Shown here: piece by piece, positions 1-6,012 of the stretch
How positions within the stretch are numbered: the first letter of the stretch is position 1
Layout of the letters: every line of letters starts with the position of its first letter
NCBI GenBank assembly: GCA_947632275.1
Contig: CANROR010000064.1
Coordinates: 1 to 6,574 of the forward strand
Source of the DNA: an uncultured Bacilli bacterium
GTDB taxonomy: Bacteria; Bacillota_I; Bacilli_A; RF39; UBA660
Length of the DNA stretch: 6,574 bases
Reading direction: 5' to 3'
Notes under the pieces: generated by a model
What the model was told of the DNA's origin: nothing
The model's database searches: none
Seen by the model: the letters and a program-made list of their open reading frames with translations, nothing else
Program-made: the position numbers and the translations under genes

Positions 1-1
1 A

Positions 2-403
2 ACCCCCATTCAAAGTTTGGCTAATGTTACGGTTCCTGAAGCGCGGAAACTTTTCATTAAGCCTTTTGATCGGGGGACTTTAAAAGATATCGAAAGAGCT
101 ATTAATGAAGCTAATTTAGGCATTGCCCCAACTAATAATGGCGAAATGATTATTTTAACCATTCCGGAACTTAACGAAGAAAGACGAAAAGACTATGTTA
201 AACAAGCTAAAGGAATGGGCGAAGAAGCCAAAGTTGCATTAAGAAATATTCGCCAAGATGCTAATAATGAAATAAAAAGGGAAGAATATCCGGAAGATGA
301 AGAAAAAAGATTACTAGATGAAATTCAAGAATTAATTACGAAATATAATAAAATGGTGGATGACCAAGTTAAAAATAAAGAAGACGAATTAATGCAAATT
401 TAA
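2..403 (+). CDS. frr: Ribosome recycling factor, 5'-truncated by the window edge
   Basis: RRF works with EF-G to split post-termination ribosomes into subunits in the cytoplasm. The open frame runs in from the left edge and begins TPIQSLANVTVPEAR, the well-known RRF segment. It continues through the domain II region and the helix carrying RNIRQDAN (fragment residues 81-88), whose arginines contact 23S rRNA in the family. It ends in the typical acidic/basic C-terminal helix with KEDELMQI. The visible 133 residues match the C-terminal part of a family that is about 185 residues long, so roughly 50 N-terminal residues lie outside the window. The TTG at 17 is an internal leucine codon and not the start, because homology continues upstream of it. 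The gene is closed by TAA and followed immediately by a hairpin terminator, so it is the last gene of its transcript. Identification is firm. Confidence 0.97.
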   Translation, partial: TPIQSLANVTVPEARKLFIKPFDRGTLKDIERAINEANLGIAPTNNGEMIILTIPELNEERRKDYVKQAKGMGEEAKVALRNIRQDANNEIKREEYPEDEEKRLLDEIQELITKYNKMVDDQVKNKEDELMQI

Positions 404-434
404 AGGATGTGCTTTAGGGTGCATCTTTTATTTT
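402..434 (+). terminator. Rho-independent terminator after frr
   Basis: The arm at 402-412 (AAAGGATGTGC) pairs with 419-429 (GTGCATCTTTT) in an 11-bp stem that includes three G:U pairs. A 6-base loop (413-418) separates the arms, and a T-rich run lies at 426-434. The stem begins inside the frr stop codon, as in compact genomes. It has few G:C pairs, so strength is uncertain, but the shape and position are right. Confidence 0.7.
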
Positions 435-448
435 CCCAAAATTTATTA

Positions 449-454
449 TATACT
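449..454 (+). promoter_or_regulatory. Possible -10 element for fmt
   Basis: TATACT is one mismatch from the TATAAT consensus and lies 16 bases before the fmt start. It has no TGn extension. The -35 region at the expected spacing falls in the T-run of the preceding terminator and matches poorly. A promoter is expected here because fmt follows a terminator, but the sequence support is weak. Confidence 0.35.
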
Positions 455-470
455 ATTATTGTGATGCTAT

Positions 471-1388
471 ATGGATAAAAAAATTAAGGTTATCTTCATG
501 GGAACGCCCGATTTCGCGGTGCCAACTTGTCAAAAATTAATCGAACTAGCCGATGTTATTTTGGTGGTAACGCAACCAGATAAAGAAGTAGGACGGAAAA
601 AAGAATTAAGCATGAGTCCCATTAAACAATTAGCTTTAGCCAATAACATTGAAGTATTTCAACCACCTAAAATTCGGGAAGATTTTGCATTAATTAAAAG
701 TTTAGAACCAGATTTAATTGTCACCTGCGCTTATGGCCAAATTTTACCCCAAGAATTACTCGATATTCCGCGGTTGGGCTGCATTAATGTGCATGCTTCC
801 TTACTACCTAAATATCGGGGGAGTGCCCCCATTCAATATGCTTTATTAAATGGCGAAAAAGAAACGGGAATCACTTTAATGTATATGGATGCTGGTATGG
901 ATACAGGCGATATTATCGCTAAAGAAAAATATGCAATTAAAAATACGGATAACTGTGGTACTTTACACGATATATTAAGTGTGATGGGAGCAAATCTTTT
1001 AGCCCAAAATTGGTCGGATATTGTTAATGATTGTGCCAAAAGAGAAAAACAAGATGATAGTATGGCCACAATGGCTCCGCGAATTACAAGAGAAGATGAG
1101 GCAATTGATTTAAATAATGCCGGCGGAGATATTATTAATAAAATTAGAGCCTTAAATCCGTGGCCTTTAGCGTATTTAAAATGCGAAACTTACGAATTTA
1201 AAGTTTTAGAAGCTACCTTTAAAGCGCAAGCAAATAGTGAAGTTGGGAAAATGGAAATTACGAAAAATCAATTTGGCATTCACGTTAAAGATGGCATAAT
1301 TTATCTGCAAAAAATAAAACCTATTGGTAAAAAAGTCATGGATATTAAAGATTTTTTAAATGGTTGGAAAGGAAAAAAGGATGAATAA
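471..1388 (+). CDS. fmt: Methionyl-tRNA formyltransferase
   Basis: Fmt transfers the formyl group of 10-formyltetrahydrofolate to Met-tRNAfMet, producing the initiator tRNA for bacterial translation. At 305 residues it is close to the usual length of about 310-315. The N-terminal Rossmann-type formyltransferase domain (about residues 4-182) starts KVIFMGTPDFAVP. It contains INVHASLLPKYRGSAPIQ (105-122) and the AGMDTGDI segment (141-148). The catalytic triad N106, H108 and D144 is intact and falls at the E. coli numbering. The C-terminal OB-like domain (about 203-300) has the conserved IRALNPWPLAY segment that helps bind the tRNA. The ATG at 471 fits the conserved N-terminus; the ribosome site is modest (GTGAT at 461-465). 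Peptide deformylase, a frequent neighbour, is not in this window. The 3' end overlaps the next gene by 8 bases, so the two are probably co-translated. Confidence 0.97.
   Translation: MDKKIKVIFMGTPDFAVPTCQKLIELADVILVVTQPDKEVGRKKELSMSPIKQLALANNIEVFQPPKIREDFALIKSLEPDLIVTCAYGQILPQELLDIPRLGCINVHASLLPKYRGSAPIQYALLNGEKETGITLMYMDAGMDTGDIIAKEKYAIKNTDNCGTLHDILSVMGANLLAQNWSDIVNDCAKREKQDDSMATMAPRITREDEAIDLNNAGGDIINKIRALNPWPLAYLKCETYEFKVLEATFKAQANSEVGKMEITKNQFGIHVKDGIIYLQKIKPIGKKVMDIKDFLNGWKGKKDE
1368..1373 (+). promoter_or_regulatory. Ribosome binding site deciding the start at 1381
   Basis: AAAGGA ends 7 bases before the ATG at 1381, inside the fmt coding sequence. The earlier in-frame ATG at 1360 lacks comparable spacing to a purine-rich site and would add a seven-residue extension. 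The 1381 start is therefore preferred. Confidence 0.55.
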
Positions 1389-1962
1389 TTTCTGGGGAAC
1401 GGAACGCGTTAATTCGTTAATTAAATTAATCGCCTGGCTAGCATTTATTTTAATTGTTTATTTAGTTATGACTTTTGGCATTAAGTCTAAGCCAGTAACG
1501 CCCCAAGAAGATGCGCCAGAAGAGGAAGTAAATAAAGAAGAAACGATAACTAGTTTATTAGATAAAGATTTTACCTATACTTATCATGTTACAATTGGCG
1601 AAGAAAAATATACTTTTGAAGGGAAAATTTTGGGTAATCTTGAAGAAGGTTATAAACAAGATAATGATGGCACAATTGTCAAATACCAAATTGAAAATAA
1701 TGAAGTTTATCAAGTAATTAATGAAGAAAAAACGCTTATTTCTAATTTGTATGAAAATATGCAAGCCGAATTTTTAGATTATAAATTTATTGATAACATT
1801 ATCCAAGAACACGTTAAAACAACATCACCTTATGAATATTCGTATTTAGATTATTATTTTTTAGTTAATAAAGATAGGGAAAATAGCATAACAGTTACTA
1901 TTACAAAAGATAATGCTAGTTATGAATTAGTTTATAGTAATATTGGTTCGGAAGAAAAATAA
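1381..1962 (+). CDS. Hypothetical single-pass membrane protein with extracellular domain
   Basis: I do not recognise the family. From the preferred ATG the product has 193 residues. It has a short N-terminal tail and one hydrophobic helix at about residues 13-33 (IKLIAWLAFILIVYLVM). An acidic proline-containing linker follows (about 37-58, PQEDAPEEEV). The remaining 135 residues are polar, rich in Tyr, Asn and Glu and alternating in a way that suggests beta structure (TYTYHVTIGEEKYTFEGK, then SITVTITKDNASYELVY). There is no lipobox cysteine and no LPXTG motif, so it is probably anchored by the helix with the C-terminal domain outside the cell. Overlap with fmt by 8 bases implies coupled translation. 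That says nothing direct about its role, since fmt is housekeeping. A start at 1360 would add MVGKEKR. Confidence 0.75.
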   Translation: MNNFWGTERVNSLIKLIAWLAFILIVYLVMTFGIKSKPVTPQEDAPEEEVNKEETITSLLDKDFTYTYHVTIGEEKYTFEGKILGNLEEGYKQDNDGTIVKYQIENNEVYQVINEEKTLISNLYENMQAEFLDYKFIDNIIQEHVKTTSPYEYSYLDYYFLVNKDRENSITVTITKDNASYELVYSNIGSEEK

Positions 1963-1988
1963 AAAAAGAATTATTTTTTGGCTACTCA

Positions 1989-1997
1989 TGGTATAAT
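1989..1997 (+). promoter_or_regulatory. Extended -10 promoter for the DUF1003 operon
   Basis: TGGTATAAT is a perfect TGn-TATAAT extended -10, with the hexamer at 1992-1997. The -35 region at 16-18 bases spacing is only AT-rich, which is tolerated by extended -10 promoters. Transcription would start near 2004, leaving a leader of about 25 bases that carries the strong ribosome site GGGGAGGA at 2013-2020. Confidence 0.65.
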
Positions 1998-2028
1998 AAT
2001 GATATAAGAATCGGGGAGGATTGTTGTT

Positions 2029-2571
2029 ATGGAAAAACGTAAAAGAGAAATAGTTAATATGTTATTAAAACAAAATTTAGAAGCCAAAGATGAAGAAGAG
2101 ATTATTGATTTACTAATTAATAATCCGATTTCCATCGATGTTGATAAAGAAAGCGATGCCAAAATGACTTTTGGTGATAAAGTCGCGGATAAATTATCCG
2201 AAGTCGCCGGTAGTTGGACTTTTATCATTTTGTTTTGTTTATTTTTAATCGGGTGGATTGTTTTAAATATTTATTTTTTAGCCCAACCTGTCGATCCGTT
2301 TCCTTTTATTTTATTAAATTTACTCTTATCTTGCTTGGCCGCTTTACAAGCGCCAATCATTATGATGAGTCAAAACCGGCAAGCTAAAAAAGATACCATT
2401 CGTAATAAAAATGATTACCGAACGGATTTAAAAAGCGAACTTATCTTAGAACAATTATATGATCGCTTAGAAACTTTAATTCAAAACCAAAATAAAATTT
2501 TGGCGTATATTAAAGCTAAAGAAAACGAAAAAACTAAAGTAAACGAAAGTCGTAAGAATGGAAAAAATTGA
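2029..2571 (+). CDS. DUF1003 family membrane protein
   Basis: This is a 180-residue integral membrane protein of the DUF1003 (PF06210) family, whose molecular function is not established. The family core is clear: TFGDKVADKLSEVAGSW (47-63), a first transmembrane helix (about 63-83), then DPFPFILLNLLLSCLAALQAP (89-109) forming the second helix. It is followed by IMMSQNRQAKKD (111-122) and a basic helix ending LKSELILEQLYDRLETL. Residues 1-45 are charged and predicted cytosolic, and the last 20 are Lys/Glu-rich and not conserved. The ATG at 2029 follows a very strong Shine-Dalgarno (GGGGAGGA) by 8 bases. It is the only gene here ending in TGA. Its last 14 bases overlap the start of the nuclease-fold gene, so the two form an operon. 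Family assignment is confident; function is unknown. Confidence 0.92.
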   Translation: MEKRKREIVNMLLKQNLEAKDEEEIIDLLINNPISIDVDKESDAKMTFGDKVADKLSEVAGSWTFIILFCLFLIGWIVLNIYFLAQPVDPFPFILLNLLLSCLAALQAPIIMMSQNRQAKKDTIRNKNDYRTDLKSELILEQLYDRLETLIQNQNKILAYIKAKENEKTKVNESRKNGKN

Positions 2572-4060
2572 AGAAAAAACTCTTTTATTTGCTTATTTTG
2601 CGAGTGTAAAAGAAAAGGATAAACTAACTATTTTGCCAACTAATAATTTAATGGCTTATAATAAAAATTTTTATCACGAAATTTGGGAAATTAAAAAGAA
2701 ATTAAAAAAGGCCCCTGAGTATTTAGAAGCTTATTTAATAATTTATCCGAAAGCTAAAAAAGAGAAAGTAAAAAACGAAATCTTAACAACGGCGCTTAGA
2801 AATGATTATAAATATAATCCGGATGACGTTTGTATTGATTCTTATATTAGGAAGATTTTTTCGGATTTTAAAAGTAAATCATCAATTAAGGCGAAATTTG
2901 ATACTTTTGGTGATATTGATTTTTTAATTCTTTATCATTTTTCTCACGACAATGATGAAGATTTTTTAGCTTGTTCTTTAGCTACTTGGCACAATGCGGA
3001 ACTACCTTTTTTGTATGGTAAACAAGTATTAACCGAACCCATTTATTTACGTTATTTAAATAATCGGCGCATTATTGCTAATTGTTGGGATTCCAATAAA
3101 CAAAAACGTTTCTTTTTGTTAGAAGGCGGTTTGAAATTAGATTCAAAAGATGACGATTGGCAATACCAGTTTGATTTTGGCCTTAAAAATTTAAATACTT
3201 TTTTAGTTAATGATGTCGATTACATTTTAATGAATCCCGTCTATGTTTATGGTAAAGCTTTTAAGCCTTATGAATTATATCGGATTTGGGCTAAAATACT
3301 TTTATATGTTTTAGCCACCATGGATGTTAAATGGAACCTGGTTAATTTAAAAAAAGTATATTTGGCTTTTTTAAAATTTATTGAAAATGAAGTTTGTTAC
3401 TATCATCCGGCTGACGAAACGAATATTAGTGAAAAAGAATTTTATCAAACCTGGTTAAACAATTATTTAAAAAATTATTATATGTTTATTGATGCAATTA
3501 AATTAATTGTCGCGCAAGAAATTAAAGAAAAGCCGCGAGAAATTAATTTTGAGTTGCCCAAATATTTAAATTATTTAAAAGATGAGGAACAAGAAAGTAA
3601 TTACCAAAAAGGCGTCCGGTTCGAAAATGCGATTGAATACTTAATTAGTAATTTAACCGAATTAAAAATTATGGCTAAACGGGCTCATAACACCCGCGAA
3701 GAAATTGATATTAGTTGTTGTAATCTTTCTAGTGATGAAGAACTTTGGAAGTTAGGCGCTTTTATCTATATTGAATGTAAAAATTGGCAACAAAAAGTTA
3801 ATGTCAAAATCATTCGCGAATTAGGTTATATTATGCTTTATAAAGGCCATACAACGACCATTTTGATAGCCAAAAATGATTTAAGTAAAAATGCTTATGC
3901 CGAAATTAAAAGATTAGCCTTGCAAGAAAAATATATTTTACCAATTAATTTATCCGAACTTCGTTCTTTACAAAAACCGAGTGATTTTTTAGATTTAATT
4001 AAGGCTAAATTCCAAGCTTTAGAGGATGATATTGCTAATTCCTCGGGTTTACTGGGTTAA
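2558..4060 (+). CDS. Protein with C-terminal Mrr-like PD-(D/E)XK nuclease domain
   Basis: This is a 500-residue protein of two parts. Residues about 345-490 look like a restriction-endonuclease-type domain of the Mrr kind. GVRFE at 352-356 supplies the first acidic residue, EEID at 381-384 the motif II aspartate, and IECKNW at 405-410 the E-x-K (E406, K408). Downstream come a helix with IIREL and a strand TTTILIAKNDLSKNAYAEIK typical of the fold's far side. All catalytic positions are present, so it may cut nucleic acid, though some members of the fold are inactive. Residues 1-340 match no family I know; they are rich in Tyr, Phe and Trp with mixed predicted structure and no transmembrane helix. 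The ATG at 2558 is the first usable start and has no good Shine-Dalgarno, consistent with translation coupled to the overlapping DUF1003 gene. A role in defence is an inference; DNA repair or an RNA-acting role is equally open. Confidence 0.8.
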   Translation: MEKIEEKTLLFAYFASVKEKDKLTILPTNNLMAYNKNFYHEIWEIKKKLKKAPEYLEAYLIIYPKAKKEKVKNEILTTALRNDYKYNPDDVCIDSYIRKIFSDFKSKSSIKAKFDTFGDIDFLILYHFSHDNDEDFLACSLATWHNAELPFLYGKQVLTEPIYLRYLNNRRIIANCWDSNKQKRFFLLEGGLKLDSKDDDWQYQFDFGLKNLNTFLVNDVDYILMNPVYVYGKAFKPYELYRIWAKILLYVLATMDVKWNLVNLKKVYLAFLKFIENEVCYYHPADETNISEKEFYQTWLNNYLKNYYMFIDAIKLIVAQEIKEKPREINFELPKYLNYLKDEEQESNYQKGVRFENAIEYLISNLTELKIMAKRAHNTREEIDISCCNLSSDEELWKLGAFIYIECKNWQQKVNVKIIRELGYIMLYKGHTTTILIAKNDLSKNAYAEIKRLALQEKYILPINLSELRSLQKPSDFLDLIKAKFQALEDDIANSSGLLG

Positions 4061-4085
4061 CAAAAGAGTAAAATTTAGGAATATG

Positions 4086-4094
4086 TGGTATAAT
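4086..4094 (+). promoter_or_regulatory. Extended -10 promoter for the PF06541 operon
   Basis: TGGTATAAT (hexamer at 4089-4094) is identical to the promoter at 1989-1997. There is no convincing -35. Initiation near 4101 would give a leader of about 34 bases with the ribosome site AAGGTGAGG at 4118-4126. No terminator hairpin is evident between the upstream stop at 4060 and this promoter, so read-through from the nuclease gene is possible. Confidence 0.6.
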
Positions 4095-4134
4095 TAATAA
4101 TGAAAATAAGCAGGTAAAAGGTGAGGAAACGATA

Positions 4135-4818
4135 ATGCAAACAATTGAAGAGTATTTATTATTATTTTCATTTTATGCAGTTTTAGGTTGGTTATGTGAA
4201 TCCCTAAAGTCATTTTTACATACTAAAAAGTTTATTAATCGTGGCTTTTTCATTGGCCCTTATTGTCCTATTTATGGCTTTGGCGCTTTAATAATTACCA
4301 TCTTTTTTAAAAATTCGCAAAATGTCTTTTTAACCTTTTGGGGTTCTTTAGTCTTATGTGGTTTAATTGAATATTTTACTTCTTTTATCATGGAAAAAAT
4401 GTTTAAAACCCGGTGGTGGGATTATCATTATAAAAAATTTAATATCAATGGCCGGATTTGTTTAGAATATTTAATTTATTTTGGCTTGGCTGGTTTATTA
4501 ATTATTAATGTTATTAATCCGTTTATTTTTAATTATTTAAATTTGATTTCCGCTTTTTGGTTACATATTATCAGTGTTCTTTTAATTATCAATTATCTAA
4601 TTGATTGTAAATGGTCTTATGAAATTGCTTTGCATTTAAAGAAAATCCAAAAGAAACCTCAAGATATTACCGAAATTGATGCCGATTTAAAACGGTTAAT
4701 TTTAAAAAAAGCGAAAATTCATAAACGGGTTTTAAATGCTTTTCCTTTGATTAAAGAACAAATGGGGGAAGAAATAAGTGAGTATTTAGAAAAAGGAGAA
4801 ACCGAGGAGTATGAATAA
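4135..4818 (+). CDS. PF06541-type multi-pass membrane protein (putative ABC transporter permease)
   Basis: This 227-residue protein matches the family annotated as 'putative ABC-transporter type IV' (PF06541, CmpB-like), common in Firmicutes. That name is weakly founded and no ATPase partner is encoded here. Signature blocks are visible in order: FYAVLGWLCES (13-23), NRGFFIGPYCPIYGFGAL (35-52), LIEYFTSFIMEKMF (77-90), RWWDY (93-97) and NINGRICLEYLIYFGLAG (103-120). About five hydrophobic segments are seen (roughly 6-24, 42-58, 65-84, 108-128, 132-156). A cytosolic Lys/Glu-rich tail of about 65 residues follows. The ATG lies 8 bases after AAGGTGAGG. It overlaps the next gene by 8 bases and heads a three-gene operon. 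Family membership is confident; substrate and even transport activity are unproven. Confidence 0.88.
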   Translation: MQTIEEYLLLFSFYAVLGWLCESLKSFLHTKKFINRGFFIGPYCPIYGFGALIITIFFKNSQNVFLTFWGSLVLCGLIEYFTSFIMEKMFKTRWWDYHYKKFNINGRICLEYLIYFGLAGLLIINVINPFIFNYLNLISAFWLHIISVLLIINYLIDCKWSYEIALHLKKIQKKPQDITEIDADLKRLILKKAKIHKRVLNAFPLIKEQMGEEISEYLEKGETEEYE

Positions 4819-5269
4819 AGTTATTAATATTACCCTTAATCAAGAAGAAGATGTTTTTTCCAAATATGATCCGGATCAATTAGAAGGCGAATTACTCGAA
4901 TATATTATTAAAAAAGCCATGGCTTTTAAAAAACAAGAACCAATAAAAATTATCATAAAAAATAATTTAAGAAAAACTATAGATTTTGATGATTTGTTAA
5001 AAAAAGCTTTTGCGACTGAATATCAAAATGTCATCGCCGAACACGAACGGAATAATATTATTCAATTTTTTTTATTTCTTTTAGGTTTTATTTTTATCGT
5101 TATTTCTTTTAATTGGACTAATCCAATTGGCCAAGAATTGTTTTTAATTGCCGGTTGGGTACCAATTTGGGAAATGGTAGATTTAGAAATATTTAATGAT
5201 GTTCGTGGCCAAAGACGAAAAAAGATTTTACGCCGTTTAAGTGCCACCGAAATTGTTGAGGAAAAATAA
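4811..5269 (+). CDS. Hypothetical two-helix membrane protein
   Basis: I cannot name a family for this 152-residue protein. Residues 1-80 are polar with an acidic start and a helix at about 23-40. Two hydrophobic segments follow: about 83-100 (IIQFFLFLLGFIFIVISF) and about 107-123 (QELFLIAGWVPIWEMVD). They are joined by a short turn (NWTNPIG), giving a hairpin with both ends probably in the cytosol. The segment GWVPIWEMVDLEIF, followed by a basic helix RRKKILRRL (135-143), resembles the end of other small uncharacterised prokaryotic membrane proteins that carry a W-E-x-x-(D/E)-x-x-x-(F/Y) pattern. The start follows GAGGAG (4804-4809) closely, with AAAGGAG at 4792-4798 a little further back. 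It overlaps the preceding gene by 8 bases and the following gene by one base (TAATG), so it is the middle gene of an operon. Confidence 0.78.
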   Translation: MNKVINITLNQEEDVFSKYDPDQLEGELLEYIIKKAMAFKKQEPIKIIIKNNLRKTIDFDDLLKKAFATEYQNVIAEHERNNIIQFFLFLLGFIFIVISFNWTNPIGQELFLIAGWVPIWEMVDLEIFNDVRGQRRKKILRRLSATEIVEEK

Positions 5270-5937
5270 TGCGCAATTTGCAGTATTTATTTGCGAATCG
5301 ATGCCTTCGCGAAGAGCAATTGCCGGCTTTTGGTTTTACCAAAAATCGTAATGGCTTTAAATATGAGACCGAAATTATGAATGGCGCCTTTAAAGTTATT
5401 ATCCAAATAAAGGATAAAGAAATAACTAGTCAAGTCATGGATTCCAAGACGCAAGAAGAATATATTTTGGGGGATTTAAAAACCACTTTAGGGGAATATG
5501 CAAGCAAAGTAAAAGATGAATATGAAACTATTTTAGCAAACTTTCAAAATAAATGTAGTTTTATCGAAGTTTTTAAAACGCCTCAAGTTTTAGCTTTAAT
5601 CAAATATGTTAAAACCAAATATAAGGCCGATTTAGAATTTCTTTGGGAAAAATATGATGCGGCTATTTGGCGCAATCAAAAAAACCAAAAATGGTATGGC
5701 TTGTTAATGCAAATTGAAGGGAGTAAACTAGGTTTAAAAACGGAAGAAAAAATCGAAATCATTGATTTAAGATATCCTTCAGATAAAATTTATGAAATTA
5801 TTGATAATGAACATATCTTCCCGGGCTATCACATGAATAAAAAACATTGGATAACAATCATTTTAGATGGCCGGGTGGCGTCTTTAAAAATCGAAAAACT
5901 ATTAGATAATAGTTATAATATGTCGGATGCTAAGTAA
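5269..5937 (+). CDS. MmcQ/YjbR family protein with N-terminal extension
   Basis: This 222-residue protein has a C-terminal YjbR/CyaY-like fold domain (PF04237, MmcQ/YjbR). The domain runs from about residue 120 to 217. The diagnostic motif is FPGYHMNKKHWITIILDG (184-201), and KKHW is the hallmark. It is preceded by LEFLWEKYDAAIWRN and KWYGLLMQI (141-149), and followed by IEKLLDNSYNM. Residues 1-115 form the extension seen in Firmicute members: a KYETEIMNGAFKVII strand region, a TQEEYILGD segment and a helix with EYETIL. Members are often annotated as DNA-binding proteins on structural grounds, but the biochemical role is not settled. The ATG shares its A with the stop of the preceding gene (TAATG), with GAGGA at 5258-5262 as ribosome site, indicating coupled translation. 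It closes the operon that begins with the PF06541 protein. Confidence 0.9.
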   Translation: MRNLQYLFANRCLREEQLPAFGFTKNRNGFKYETEIMNGAFKVIIQIKDKEITSQVMDSKTQEEYILGDLKTTLGEYASKVKDEYETILANFQNKCSFIEVFKTPQVLALIKYVKTKYKADLEFLWEKYDAAIWRNQKNQKWYGLLMQIEGSKLGLKTEEKIEIIDLRYPSDKIYEIIDNEHIFPGYHMNKKHWITIILDGRVASLKIEKLLDNSYNMSDAK

Positions 5938-5956
5938 TTTAAGGCATTTTAAACGG

Positions 5957-5992
5957 ATACCCCCATCTATTATTTTGGCAAAATCGGAGTAT
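5957..5992 (+). promoter_or_regulatory. Candidate CsoR operator (imperfect inverted repeat)
   Basis: ATACCCCCAT at 5957-5966 and ATCGGAGTAT at 5983-5992 form an inverted repeat matching at 8 of 10 positions, with a 16-base spacer. A TACCCC(C)-type half-site with its G-rich mirror is the kind of sequence bound by copper-sensing CsoR proteins upstream of Gram-positive copper genes. The right arm overlaps the -10 hexamer, so a bound repressor would block RNA polymerase. The spacer is longer than in the compact palindromes of known CsoR operators, which lowers confidence. Confidence 0.5.
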
Positions 5993-5995
5993 AAT
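5990..5995 (+). promoter_or_regulatory. -10 element of the copper operon
   Basis: TATAAT lies 17 bases before the csoR start codon. The hexamer at the ideal -35 spacing (5967-5972, CTATTA) is poor. TTGGCA at 5975-5980 looks like a -35 but sits only 9 bases away, which is too close. Initiation near 6002 would put the Shine-Dalgarno at the very 5' end of the mRNA. Confidence 0.55.
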
Positions 5996-6001
5996 GGTAT
6001 T

Positions 6002-6009
6002 AGGTGAGG
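6002..6009 (+). promoter_or_regulatory. Ribosome binding site deciding the csoR start
   Basis: AGGTGAGG contains AGGTGA, complementary to the 16S rRNA tail, and is followed 3-5 bases later by the ATG at 6013. An upstream in-frame GTG at 6004 falls within this site and therefore cannot be the start that uses it. Confidence 0.7.
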
Positions 6010-6012
6010 CAA

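Noticed and set aside
17..19. TTG as start of the frr reading frame
   Set aside because: The frame stays open to the window edge and the upstream residues TPIQS match RRF, so this is an internal codon.
833..1069. Minus-strand reading frame within fmt, and similar minus-strand frames at 1558-1764, 1986-2228, 5062-5247 and 6347-6547
   Set aside because: All lie opposite well-supported genes, show no family motifs, and are explained by the AT-rich coding strand.
1961..1979. A-run/T-run hairpin after the membrane protein gene as a terminator
   Set aside because: The stem would be only six A:T pairs with no G:C, and no separate T-tract follows; too weak to call.
1978..1983. TTGGCT as the -35 of the promoter at 1989-1997
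   Set aside because: It lies only 8 bases from the -10 hexamer, about half the needed spacing.
2558..4060. Nuclease gene as a recently acquired foreign insert
   Set aside because: Its AT-richness and codon choice look like those of its neighbours, and no repeats, integrase or att-like flanks are visible.
4100..4117. Five-codon ORF (MKISR) in the leader of the PF06541 gene, as a possible leader peptide
   Set aside because: It has no ribosome binding site, overlaps the expected transcription start, and shows no attenuator structure.
6004..6006. GTG start for csoR adding three residues
   Set aside because: The GTG is part of the Shine-Dalgarno that serves the ATG at 6013, and CsoR relatives begin near that ATG.
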